In this document: piece after piece, positions 35,723 to 47,000 of the stretch
Layout of the letters: each line of letters starts with the position of its first letter
How positions within the stretch are numbered: position 1 is the stretch's first letter
Assembly (NCBI RefSeq): GCF_025370935.1
Contig: NC_133497.1
Span: 7,270,389 to 7,334,388 of the forward strand
Length of the DNA stretch: 64,000 nt
Direction of reading: 5' to 3'
Source: Choristoneura fumiferana
Lineage: Eukaryota > Arthropoda > Insecta > Lepidoptera > Tortricidae
Made by a program: the position numbers and the translations under genes
The notes under the pieces: generated by a model
What the model saw: only the letters and a program-made list of their open reading frames with translations
Databases searched by the model: none
What the model was told of the DNA's origin: nothing

Positions 35723-35935
35723 CTAGCTGTCGCCCGCGATCGGGAACTATGCAATTTTCCGGGATAAGGGATAAAAACTTCCCTAAGTCCTTCCCCGGGA
35801 CTCAAACTAGTCTTTCCCGGGGACTCTAATCTGTATATCAAATTTCATCCAAATCGGTTTAGCGGTCTAGACGTAATGAAGTAACAAACAGACTTACAAA
35901 CTTTTGCATTTATAATATTAGTGGGACTAGTAAAT
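35723..35935 (+). repeat. Dispersed repeat (GACTAGCTGTCGCCCGCG type)
   Basis: It starts with ACTAGCTGTCGCCCGCGATC and ends TTTATAATATTAGTGGGACT. Between these lie TTTTCCGGGATAAGGGATAA and AAATTTCATCCAAATCGGTT. I know this as a very common lepidopteran non-coding repeat of SINE or LINE-tail type. A reversed remnant is at about 57045-57075 (GGGACAGCTAGTATATGAAT). Confidence 0.6.
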
Positions 35936-36329
35936 GTCACTTCATATGTACAATGAAAATAATTTATTGCATAAAAAGCTTATAAACAAGAGTCTACGGC
36001 AATATACACGTTTATCTCTTATTTAGCACCCATAGTACTACAAGCATTGCGTATTTTGGGACTAGGTTAAATATGTACCGTGTTCAAAAAGACAGAAAGG
36101 GGCACGCTTGCCTACAAATCTAGCCAACGTAAGCAAGTTTTATTCTGTAAATGGAATGACAATAGCGTCGTAAGTGTAGCGTAGTAGTGTAGCGGCCAAT
36201 GTAGTACTATTTTTGTCAATATTTTTATCATAATTAATTTTGAAGAAAAAACCTGAGGTTCTTATGCAGTAGTCGCGCGTACAGTGCGTAATATGTCCAT
36301 GTCTGTAATGTACGGCCGGGAAACAGTGT

Positions 36330-39000
36330 CACCCGCAATAGACCACCTAAACAAAATGCTACCTATTGCAAAAAAAACAACTCTTTTTAAACAATTTTCC
36401 AGCCTGATTCCACCGCTGAAATTATATTTTTTTTTTCATTTGATCAGTATAAATATTACATAGATACATATATATAATACACAATATATTTGCGGTTAGG
36501 ACCTAAATGACATCTTATACCAGCCAGAACTGGTATTTATCCATTCACGGGCATAGGAACTAATTTATCATTACCACTGGAAGTGGGTCGAATTTAGCTT
36601 CCAAGATTTGAGCAAAACAAACAATAAATAAATAAATAAACAAACAGGGCAAGCTAAAGAAAAGCTTCTAAAAATATCGCCGAAATTTAAGCACTTGTGC
36701 AAGTATTTCGAATAAAAAACAATTTGTATTCTCATCCTCTTTGGTTCTGGCTGTTTGCTTCTGAAATCTGAAGCCATTGCCCGCAACTTGCCGCGCGCGG
36801 CTAAAAAAATATGTCAACTCTGTTCATTCGCGGGAAATTCGGCGGACTTCGTATATTGTGTAATTAAATAACAAGAAGCTCGACTAGTGTGAATAAATTT
36901 TAAACTGTATTATAAACCTTGTAAATAGTGTTAAATACTTAGTATGTTTTTTTTAGTGTGAAAAACAATAAGTAAACTTAGTGATTAATACGGTGTGGAT
37001 TTGGCGAGCGCTTTATCAGTTTGCTTTATTGAGGTTTGTGGTTCATAAATTGCTTTATTAATTTTGCACGAATAAACCACACAATAAGTCAGTCACTATA
37101 TTATACTATCGATTTTATAAAACATCATTAAAATCGCAAACTTGTTGTTGTTTCTTTAAAAAAATATGGCTCTGTCCATTAGAGGACAATTTTGCCAGTG
37201 TCTAGTAGTTTTTGCCGTTGTACGGTAAAAAAATTCTAGAAAACGAAATATGAGAGGTAATGGTGGATGAACGATGACAGCGAAAGGTAAATATTCAAAC
37301 GACATAGCTACCCGTTGCTAGGCTTGCCGTGGCTCGCCTTAGCAACGGCTAATAACGCCTAGCAACCAAAAAACGCTGAAAAAAACACGTTTCTTGTATG
37401 ACGACCCCCTTTAATTTGTAACTTTATTTTATTTTTAGTATTTGTTGTTATAGCGGCCACAGTAATACATAATCTGTGAAAATTTCAAGTGTCTAACTTT
37501 TACGGCTTCAGAGATAGAGCCCTGTGACAGACGGACAGACAGACAGACAGCGGAGTCTCAGTAATAGGGTCCCGTTGGCACCCTTTGGGTACGGAACCCT
37601 AACAAATTCATAGGGCCACAAAAGCAATTCATGATTGTGAAGGTTTGTTGTAGAAATATATAAGACCACCTATAATATACAAAAAGAAACCTTTAAAAAA
37701 ACACATTTTTTTACCAATTTTCCAGCCGGATTGCATCGCTGAACAATGGAGTCTTTATCATAGTTTTCTTTTATAATTTAAAAATACATGTAATACATAT
37801 TTATCCTTATTTGCAATCAGCAGCCAAAGTTAACTTTCACCAGCCAGAACTGGTGTTTATTTGTTCATAGGAACAAATTTATTTAACAAGTCTCATGCAG
37901 TTAAACTGATCTAGAAAGCTAGATTACCAACAAACAAACAAATTAATTTACTGAAAACAATTTAACACAGTGAATGCGTCCGAAATCTATTAAAAACAAA
38001 TGTATCAAGCCACAGACGCATTCATTCATGATCATCATTAGGTTTGTAGTATAATAAACCACCTAAACAAAAGGCTACCTTTTAAAAAAGAAACATTTTC
38101 ATGCAAAACAATTTTCCAGCCCACTCCCATTGCTGAATTTTTTTTTTTGTATTATTTGCTCAGTGTAAATTTTACATAGATACATAAATACACAATATAT
38201 TTGCGATTAGGAGCTAATGACAACTTATGCCAGCCAGAACTGGTGTTTATCCATTCACGGGCATAGGAACAAATTTATCATCATACATAGAATTCTAATG
38301 CATAAACTCAGAAAAATTCACCATACCCAGAACATACTAGAACAAACCGATTAACTGAAAAGAATTGAACGCAGCAAATTTGCCAAAATAATTAATTAAA
38401 AACAAATTCATAGGACCACAGAAGCAATTCATGATTGCAATCAGGAGCCAGTCAACTTTTACCAGCCAGAACTGGTGTTAATCCATTCAACAAATTTATT
38501 AAACAACTCTCACGCAGTTAAACTGATCTAGAAAGCTAGATTACCAACAAACAAACAAAACAAATTAATTTACTGAAAAAATTTAACACAGTGAATGTGT
38601 CACAAATCTATTAAAAACAAAATATATCAAGCCAGAGACGCATTCATGATCGTCATTAAGTTTGTAGCAGGTATAATAAACCACACAAAATGCTACATTT
38701 TTAAAAATAAACATTATTTTCATGCAAAACAATTTTCCAGCCAACTTCACAACAACAACAACCATAGCTGAACAATGGAGTATTTTATCACAGATTCCAC
38801 CTAAACAAAACCAAAATGCTACCATTTTTTTTAATTTTAAACAATTTTCCAGTGATGTTTTTCCTTGATTTATTATTTTTTCAATAAAGAACTTACATAA
38901 ATACATATATACACAATATATTTGCAATCAGGAGCCAAAGGCAACTTAAACCAGCCAGAACTGGTGTTTATCCATTCACAGGCATAGGAATAAAATCAAA
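36330..39000. repeat. Degenerate long-unit tandem array (CCAGCCAGAACTGGTG units)
   Basis: CCAGCCAGAACTGGTGTTTA (or a close variant) recurs at about 36522, 37842, 38231, 38461 and 38952, usually with CATTCACGGGCATAGGAACA after it. A second shared block (AACAATTTTCCAGCC) precedes each by 100-180 bp at about 36391, 37717, 38108, 38726 and 38840. Units are roughly 230-490 bp, with about 800 bp of other sequence between units one and two. No coding potential is seen. Confidence 0.65.
37150..37612 (+). repeat. Dispersed repeat with inverted relative at 49590-49730
   Basis: ATGGCTCTGTCCATTAGAGG and AAATTCTAGAAAACGAAATA followed by GTGGATGAACGATGACAGC recur inverted at 49590-49710. The right part ends with a GGACAGACAGACAGACAGCG tract and TACGGAACCCTAAC, as in the MITE-like family at 34146. 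Confidence 0.55.
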
Positions 39001-39409
39001 CAGGAGTCCTGCCAGCTAAATGTGACAGGAAACTGTATTGAAAACAATGAAATTTTACCAAACAATTGAGCGCTCATGCAGAGAAGGTACTAGAAATAAA
39101 AACTTGAGTACTTTTATAATACTCAAGGACGCAAAGCAAGAGAAAAAGAAATAGAGCCATATTTTTGCTTCCACAGTGAAGACGGATTGAAAGACCTGTT
39201 TTTGTTGAAGGATTGACCTTGAACCGCTTTAGGAAAGGAGCAGAAGCATTGAGGGAGTCTTTTGGTAACAAGTGAGACTCGGAATAATAAAAAAAAATCG
39301 CATCTCCATGCAGCCGAAGGAGTATTTCTTAAAACTTTAGATGGACTTCTCTGTCTTCAAGTTTAAATCATCATCTTTTCTGTTGAAATTATAAAACCTT
39401 ATATGTAGC

Positions 39410-39840
39410 TGAGCCACCAACAAAACAATTTGGTGCGAGTCATACAGGCCATCTTCATATCTTGTTAGAACCAGTAAAATTTTTAATTAATTTGAGCCAC
39501 CGACAGACAGCATGTGCTTCAGACAGTCATTTCTCTTCACATCTATTTCTTGTTGGAATTGGGAATTTATAAATGTTTGAGACACCGACAGAGTGTTCAT
39601 ACCGGTTGTCTGCTTGTCCGTTTTCACATTGGTTTCTTATTGGAATCAGGATTTTTTTTAATTATGCAAGCCTCCAACAGAACGTGTGCTTCATGGAAGT
39701 GTTCATACACACTTGTTTGTCTTCAAAATGTATGTACATCTCTTCCATTTTGTTGGAATGTTTTCTTGGAACAAGATGTGCACTTCATTAAATTGTTCAT
39801 ACTGTTATGTTTTAATCTGAACTCGCCCCTGTTCAACATG
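39410..39840 (+). repeat. Tandem array of about 85-bp units
   Basis: GAGCCACCAACA, GAGCCACCGACAGACAGC, GAGACACCGACAGAGTG and AAGCCTCCAACAGAACG begin successive segments at about 39410, 39493, 39580 and 39668. Each contains a TTCACAT..TTTCTTRTTGGAAT-like block. The 110-codon frame across it is a by-product of the repeat. Confidence 0.55.
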
Positions 39841-39849
39841 CTGTAACAA

Positions 39850-41055
39850 AAAGAAAAAAGAAGTTAGTTAAAAATTATGTCAATACATGTCAATAAAAGG
39901 ACTGTACTGTTAAAACACTTAATAGTCTAATTAGACTTCAGCTGAGAATAAATAAATATCATGGGCAATAAACACTAATTGACCTAGCCCAAAACAAAAG
40001 CTAGGCAACAAATATATATAATTTTATAGATAAATATAAACTTAGATACATATAAAACATACAAGGCCCAAAAACCCCTATACAGGTTTCATCTCACTCG
40101 GTTCAGCGGTTGCTTGAGAAGGTAACAGACAAAATTAGTTTGCCTTGGCCCAGGCACCAAGCCTGCGATCAAGTTGCCTACTAACTGACAGTCATTTCAT
40201 TTTATCATATTCCTTGTGTATGTAGGTATCATACATGTGATGTCAAGGATCAAACTAAATGAAAGTTTACTTTGATCCTTAAATGAAGCTGTATAATAGC
40301 TGCTAGGATTAAACGTGAATAAGCTGTAGTCATATTATGTGAGGTCAGTTGTTCAATTTACAGCAACATTGGGCAATGATTCAATGAAGCGAGCACCCAC
40401 TTCCCGTATACAAAGTTACGGTGTAACGTGAACCCTTAACAAAGACGGTTTATTATAGGCGCAAAGACGCACACGCTAGCAAGTTGGAAAAGGTGTAAAT
40501 CAATTAGTTTTTCATCTAATAAGTAACTAAGCTGTTTCTGTATTGCTTACTATTTGTGGTGTATATTGTATTAGCGAACCTTAGATAAGCGTTTTCGTAC
40601 GTAGATAGAAACCATACAATGAGACCTCGTGGTCTGAATAAACTTAATTGTTATGATAACTAGCGACTTTTCGATCCATTACCACTTATCAGTTAAATCA
40701 CGATTCAGAGTACAACAGTTACTTACGGCGAGAAACAAATGCATCGGAGCAGTTGCTACCAACAGATAGGTACCTACCTATTAAGTAAAAAATGCGTTTT
40801 CGGGGCTATGTATTGTCCTGAATTGTTACATACCAATACAACAATGAAAATGTTGATACTGACTGCGCTGCACACTAGTCGCGAAGGCAGGCACAAGAAA
40901 GACCGAGACTGACCGAGTAGTTTTTTTAGTACTCAAATGCGCAAGGAAAACAAATCACTGTCCAGAACCTACATTACCGTTAATCGTGTATCATCTCACA
41001 TTCTAACCATAACAAATACATGATATTTGGTAAAACAATGAGGATAACCACTCAC
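39850..41055. other. Intergenic, one dispersed-repeat fragment
   Basis: At 39960-40135 lies another ATTGACCTAGCCCAAAAC-type repeat related to 15130-15790. Otherwise I see no gene, RNA or structured element up to the splice-donor candidate at 41055. Confidence 0.4.
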
Positions 41056-41170
41056 CTGAGGTTTTTTCAGAAGACAAATCCACCAAGAAAAGAAAGACGA
41101 AATGAAAATGGCGGTCGGCTGAGTTGAGGAGAGGAGAGAAGTAGGTAAGGTACACGATAACGATACGCGT
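41056..41170 (-). other. Candidate non-coding first exon with a strong splice donor
   Basis: On the minus strand ...ACCTCAG|GTGAGTGG (donor at 41055-41050) is a near-perfect 5' splice site after a stretch with no long frame. It lies 9.6 kb upstream of the CRAL-TRIO start exon, on the same strand, so it could be a 5' untranslated exon of that gene. Nothing in the DNA alone proves transcription. The start of the exon is a guess. Confidence 0.25.
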
Positions 41171-41173
41171 CAG

Positions 41174-41303
41174 CAGGGCTACTATGAAACTCGAATCTCG
41201 AAGTTCGTGTCGTGCGGTCCCTCTGACACTTATACTGTTTAACACGAGAGCGAGAGGGACGGTACGATACGAACTTCAAGTTTCGAGTTTCATAGTAGCC
41301 CTG
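41174..41303. mobile_element. Foldback MITE, CAGGGCTACTATGAAAC family, copy 1
   Basis: A nearly perfect 130-bp palindromic element: CAGGGCTACTATGAAACTCG at the left and its complement at the right, with GCGGTCCCTCTGACACTTAT in the middle. A second copy in opposite orientation is at 43550-43678. Confidence 0.8.
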
Positions 41304-41714
41304 CAGCTTATGCTTGTGCGCGGCGCTTGCGTCGTTTATTCTGTGTTGCCAAGTTGAGGAAATTAGGAAGGAAGAAACAGAATTTGTCCAGAAAAAAAAT
41401 AACCTGTTCATGACTAATTAAAAAATACCTTGATCATTACACTACGTGTTTACTCAATAAATTAAAATATAGATATAAACTTACCATCATCTAAAAGCGA
41501 TAGGTACCAATTTAAAAGTATATATATAGTAGTATAGTATCTCTATGTATATACCTGTGTTTTCTGTACTGCTTACTGTGTTGGTGTGCAATAAAGAGTT
41601 ATGGTATTGTATTGTATTAATGAAACATCGACATCAATGGATACTGATCTCTTAAACTAATAATTACATTCAGTTTTTACTTTGTTACAGCTACATTTTT
41701 TTGTTATTTTTAAA

Positions 41715-41850
41715 CCCCCGACGCAAATGGTTATCAGTATGAAACCAAAGCCTTTCTGTCTGTCTATGTGTGATATCGTATGTAGCTTTCAGGCGGATAA
41801 ACCGATTTCAATGTTTCTTTTCGTGAAAGCGAGTTTTCTTGTAGTGCTTC
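41715..41850 (+). repeat. Dispersed repeat fragment (ACCCCCGACGCAAA type)
   Basis: AAACCCCCGACGCAAA, CTGTCTGTCTATGTGTG and GGCGGATAAACCGATTTCAA in order are characteristic of a common lepidopteran repeat. It is only a fragment here; strand and family are uncertain. Confidence 0.45.
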
Positions 41851-41959
41851 TTAGCTAAACTTGATAAAAATGGCAATGTCGGGGTTTTTTAACTTTTCTA
41901 TGTTGCTTATTCATAAAAATAATTTTGATTGTATCTAATCTTTGTAATGAGGGGTCTTG

Positions 41960-42440
41960 CTTGCAATGAGGGCTATTTTTTTTGTCTCACTAGATGGCGC
42001 ACTGTTGCGTGAGGTTTTTAAGTATGGTTTTGAAAGTCTGTTATTACGGGCGTGAAAACAAAGTTTAGATTAAAATCATATTTAATACACCTTAAAACCG
42101 TACCATATAAATATCGAGCATGCCACAGTGTTGCATAGTCCCCGTTTTGTTCGGAAAAAAGGGAGGACAAAGGTTTCCGAAAGACAAAACTGTCTCAAAA
42201 CACAGACATTCATTGCCCCGGAACGCATATTTGCCATAATTAATTTCAGATATTGCAAAATATTCACAAAATTATTCTAATTATAAATAAACCCGCGTAG
42301 CTCACCCAAAACTATGAGATTTGACATTTCGGAGACCTCACGCTACACTAGCGCCTCTAGTGGCGAATTCATACGCGATAGCCCTCATTGGCTCATTTAG
42401 TTATTAGACCGTAATGTCAAAAAGACCTCACTATACTAAC
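41960..42440. mobile_element. Degenerate MITE of the AATGAGGG / CTAGATGGCG family
   Basis: The left arm shows AATGAGGGCTATTTTTTTTG then CACTAGATGGCG and GTGAGGTTTTT. The right arm shows GACCTCACGCTACACTAGCG then ATAGCCCTCATT. It is related to the much better preserved palindrome at 55534-55722. Confidence 0.5.
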
Positions 42441-43549
42441 GCGAGAAAGAGAGAGATGAAAAATTGACAATGTGAATTTATGACATAAAATAATAAATAA
42501 AACTTAAAATTCAATGACAGAAAATCGTGGTAAATTAAACAATTTTTCTCATCCCTACAATAAAATTAAATATACATTTAATAAAACTTGAGAAGATTGT
42601 TAGTGTATGAGATAAATGAGTTTATCCGAAGTGATAACAAACTAACTTACTTTTGCACCAAAAATTCCGATGCCTTGTCATTTAAAATATAATTATTACA
42701 ATTTAGAATTGTCATTTCATAGCTATTGAAAACAAAATCAAGATTATTTTAGTTTATTGATATACCTCCGCAAAGTAACGCCTGATTCAATAAATTATAC
42801 AAAATTAAGAAGTGAGGTTAATTGTGCACCCAAGAAATCAAGCCATTTATGCAAAAGTTGATACCTTGGCAACACAAATGCGTCAATTGTCCCGCCGAAG
42901 CGCGGCTGAAAGTGTGTTGCCAGTTATAAAAAGCACTGTACTCGACACGCACCCAACTTTTTCTTTTTATTTTCATTATTTAATTCAAATAACGAACAAC
43001 AGCGTTTTATGATTATAGATTTAATAACGAAAAGAAATTATATATATATTATTTCTTAGTTTTTCTTCTTAAACATGTACGAAGCACGTTAAAGAAATGT
43101 ACTTGATTCCTATCCGGAAATGATAATTTTATCACATCCGTTGCTTGCTAAGTTAAAAAAAAATCAACAATAATAAAAAAAACGGTTGAAAAATGGAGTG
43201 TAGTGCGTGCACTTCATGTGCACTATTGTGCACTTTATTTTTACACTTGGCGTTGGCGCTATTGGCAATACCGTTTTTTTCCCGTCAGAATTCACAAATG
43301 ATACTTACAATGATTTCTTTCGTGTACGCGTACAATATGTATTGCAAGTGAAATTCAAAAATAGAACTTTCAGTAAAATATTGTTTTATTTTGCATCACT
43401 TACAAATAAAAAAAAAATTATTTTTTTCACTGAGAAGATTCGAATGCAATACCATTGGTAAAATATTATTACTTGACTGACATTAAAAAAATAAAACGAA
43501 CGAACGACGACGGGCGGGACGGGACTTGTATTGTACTATATCTATTCTG
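42441..43549. other. AT-rich intergenic DNA
   Basis: No gene or repeat that I can support. Short frames (for example 43207-43461) lack any motif and follow base composition. Confidence 0.45.
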
Positions 43550-43678
43550 CAGGGCTACTACGAAACGTATCGTACCGTATCGTACCGTACCGTACCTTTC
43601 GCTCTCGTATTAAATAGTATAAGTGTCAGAGGGACCGCACGACACAAACTTCGAGTTTCGAGTTTCGTAGTAGCCCTG
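43550..43678. mobile_element. Foldback MITE, CAGGGCTACTACGAAAC family, copy 2
   Basis: The ends CAGGGCTACTACGAAAC and GTTTCGTAGTAGCCCTG are perfectly complementary. Near the left arm lies a short ACCGTATCGT / ACCGTACC repeat. It ends 190 bp upstream of the ATG of the plus-strand gene at 43868, that is, in its presumed promoter or 5' UTR. Confidence 0.8.
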
Positions 43679-43867
43679 CTGTGACAGGCGGGGGACGAAT
43701 TCAAAAAATACCCACTCTTGGCGCTCTTGTTGTTTCTCTTCTCATCTCACCTCACGCACTTCACTTCACTAATCAAATCACTTGTTTTGTTTTGTTTGTG
43801 GATTGCGACCAATGCAGTTTGTTAAATTTAACTCTGCTAAATGTATTTACAAAATTAGTACTAAATA

Positions 43868-44037
43868 ATGCCGTTACCGTTAAGTCGAAGTCGATCGTCG
43901 AGCATTCATCTCGAAGCAGATGTGTTAAACGATTGTAAAATTGTCCTACGCAAGTTGGATAATATGACAAACGTGGTTGCTCGATCAAATTTTTTCATGG
44001 ACTCCAAGCTGATGATGTTGAAGTTGAGAAGAGCAAG
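43868..44037 (+). CDS. 448-aa gene, exon 1
   Basis: It starts at ATG 43868 (context TAATAATGCC) and ends GCAAG|GTAATA, phase 2. It encodes MPLPLSRSRSSSIHLEADVL and a helix to KLMMLKLRRA. The Ser/Arg-rich head precedes the coiled-coil region. Confidence 0.7.
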
Positions 44038-47000
44038 GTAATACTCATTATTCCTGATTCTACAATTTATATTGATTAGCGCGCAAATGTTATTGTGCAA
44101 AGTTGACGGTTATTGGTCTTGTTTGTTGTAAAGTAACAATGGCCCAAAATCCAGTGGGAGACTAGGGTGACACTATTTACCGGCCCGGATAATACCGTAC
44201 CGACCCAATTTTTATGTACACGCCCATAGAAACTCACGTCAGTTTGGGCCGGTAAACAGTGTCGCCTGTGGACCAACAATGGGGCGAAAGGGAAGGCCCG
44301 CCCCGGGCCTTTAGACCCCAGGGGCCTCCAAATGTCCGAAAGTTATCTTGGTAAAGCCTGATTTCTCAGCAAGGCGAAAAATATAATTAGTACCTACTTA
44401 CATCATCTGATAGTCATTCAACTTTGCGGCCCTGGGCTTCGAACGAACTTAGGCCAGTGCCAAACCCTATCATTTTGAGGGGCAGCCTGTGCTCTGCATT
44501 GGGATATATATAGGCAGATATGATGATTACTACCACTACTCTACCTACTGAGACAGCGGTTTTTTGCTTGGACATTTCATTTCATCCAAGTGTTGTAATG
44601 CATGCATGGACGCAGAAGAGACAGCCACTCACATCCTTCTGGAATGCTCTGGTGTGGCGAACTTCAGGGCACTACATCTCGGATCACCGGGGTCACTGCA
44701 GGAAGTCGCCGGCAACGTGAAGGGTCTGCTAGGCTTCCTCCAGGAGCTAGGCTGGCATGAATAGTGCCTACAGCCTAATCACGCAAAATAGGCGCACTTA
44801 GACGTCGAGTTGCGGAAAACAGCCCGCTAATACCTATACCTATACCTAAGTGTTGTAACTGGTGTTGTTATAAACAGTTTTGACTGTATTATAAACAGAG
44901 TGGAGTTTTCATGGCATTTTTGACTTCTCATTTATCAACTTCTGATATTGATACTAAAGAAGATTAAAGTACTAGGTAAACAGTAGGCGGCCTTAAGTTA
45001 AAGAGCAATCTCTTCCAATTAACTTTCAAGCACTTGAAAATGTGAAATAAACAAATGCAATGAACAATGAATGGAAAACAGTTTCTTCATTTGTTTTTTT
45101 GATTCAATTTCATGTTGAAATTCTTCTGTTGTAATGTTACCAAGTGTTCCATTATTTTTTTTATGCAACTGGATGGCAAACAAGCAAGTGGGTCTCCTGA
45201 TGGTAAGAGATTACCACCGCCCATAGACACCTGTAACACCAGGGGGATTGCAGATTTCAGACTTTTCCTATTTATTATGCTATACCTTCATACAAAATGT
45301 AAAGTTTCTAGGACAGTCAGAAGTACCCTATAAATTCAGTTAGAGCAATTTGTATGGAAACAACTTTTAACTACTGTATCTTTTGATTGCATTGACTTAG
45401 AAGTTTGATTTTTTTCACATCTTCAAGAGACTGTAGTATATGGTTGACCTAAGTATGTATATAGGTTTTAATTTCAACTTGATACCTCTATGAGTTCCCG
45501 AGATAAAGGGTCTTTGACAGACAGATAGATGGATGGACAACAGTGATCCTATAATTTTCTTAAATCTGGTGACAGTAAAATAATTTGCTAGTGACATCCT
45601 GGTGATCCAGCCAAGATTGTCTTCGCAGGACGGAACTGTGGAATGGTTAATGGCATCAACTTGAAATTTTGTACAGAAATGTAGTTTGGTTGACAATGCA
45701 ATTACAGTCAACAAAGTGTGTAGTCAGCGCAGCTTGTATTAAAAATGTCATTTTTAATAAAAGACTTTTTATTTGAACTTCAGGATGGGGGCTCAGCTCG
45801 CATATTCCCGGCAGCAGTCGCTGCTGGCTGAAATAGAGCTGCGGCTGGCGGAGGCAGACCTAAAGAATGAGCTGACTCGTAGGAGGCAACTTGTAACCAG
45901 TAAGTTTTTTTATTTCTTAATGTTCCTACACATTACATTACACCGTGTCATGCCATGAACATAATAGGAACTTGTCAGAAAAGGAATGTCAAGCGCATAC
46001 ATGACACGCGACGGCGACGGTTGGTTGGTTATTATAAATTAAATTCGAATTGATGATTGATTTAACTATATTTTTTTTATGAATTAATTAGCAACCCGTT
46101 CCAGTTTTGCATGAGCAAAAAAAAAACGGCCAAGTGCGAGTAGGACTCCTGCACAAAGGGTTCCTTGCCTTTACAAGCCCCCCTTAAATATTTATTCTAC
46201 TTTTATTTAATTAAGTATTTATTTTTAAAGCAAATGAAAATACAAATAAATATTCTGTGAATATTTCAACCAACAAACTGCTGCCGTAAAGAGCACCCTT
46301 AAATTTGTTGTTATAGTAGCAACAGAAATACATCATCTGTAAAAATTTAAACTGTCTAGCTAGTCATCCATAAAGTACGTCACATATTTAGGGGGCGGGG
46401 GGCAAGCGGTTTGTGACAGAGGAACGAAATAACTGCAATTTTGATGGCAATTGTGTCTAAAAATGGTCAAAATAGGTGTGACATACTTTATGGTTGGCCC
46501 CCTATCACGGTTCATGAGATTACAACCTAGTGACAGACAGACAGACGGACAGTGGAGTGTTAGTAATAGCACAATATGTAACAATTTGTTTGATGTATAT
46601 TGTGGTTTGTGGTAATAGGGTCCCGTTTTTATTACCCTTTGGGTACAAAACCCTAAAAAGGTATCTAATTGAGGTCACTTCACACACATTTTTTGAATTT
46701 GAATTTTTAACAGACTTCAAAATAGGAGGAGGTTCTATGTTCCAATGTTTGTATTTTTTTTAATGTATGTTCACCGATTCACCTCAGTCAATTGTGGACC
46801 GATTTTCAAAATTTTTTTTTTATTTGAAAGAGTATTCTTTGAGGTGTTCCCTTTGTCACCAAGTCAAGATCTGATGATGGAATCCTAGGGAAATCGAGGG
46901 CAAACCTCAAATTTTATAGGCACACCTATGGCGATTTTGTCATTTTTAGCATTAAGATAAGCATTTACATTCAGAAAGTATCATTTGGTAAACTGGACCT

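Noticed and set aside
36571..36786. Minus-strand ORF starting MRAMASDFRSKQ as a host exon
   Set aside because: No supporting splice sites or known motif, and it overlaps the first unit of the long tandem array.
39514..39846. 110-codon ORF with hydrophobic stretches as a membrane protein
   Set aside because: It spans the 85-bp tandem array and its Phe/Leu content comes from T-rich repeats.
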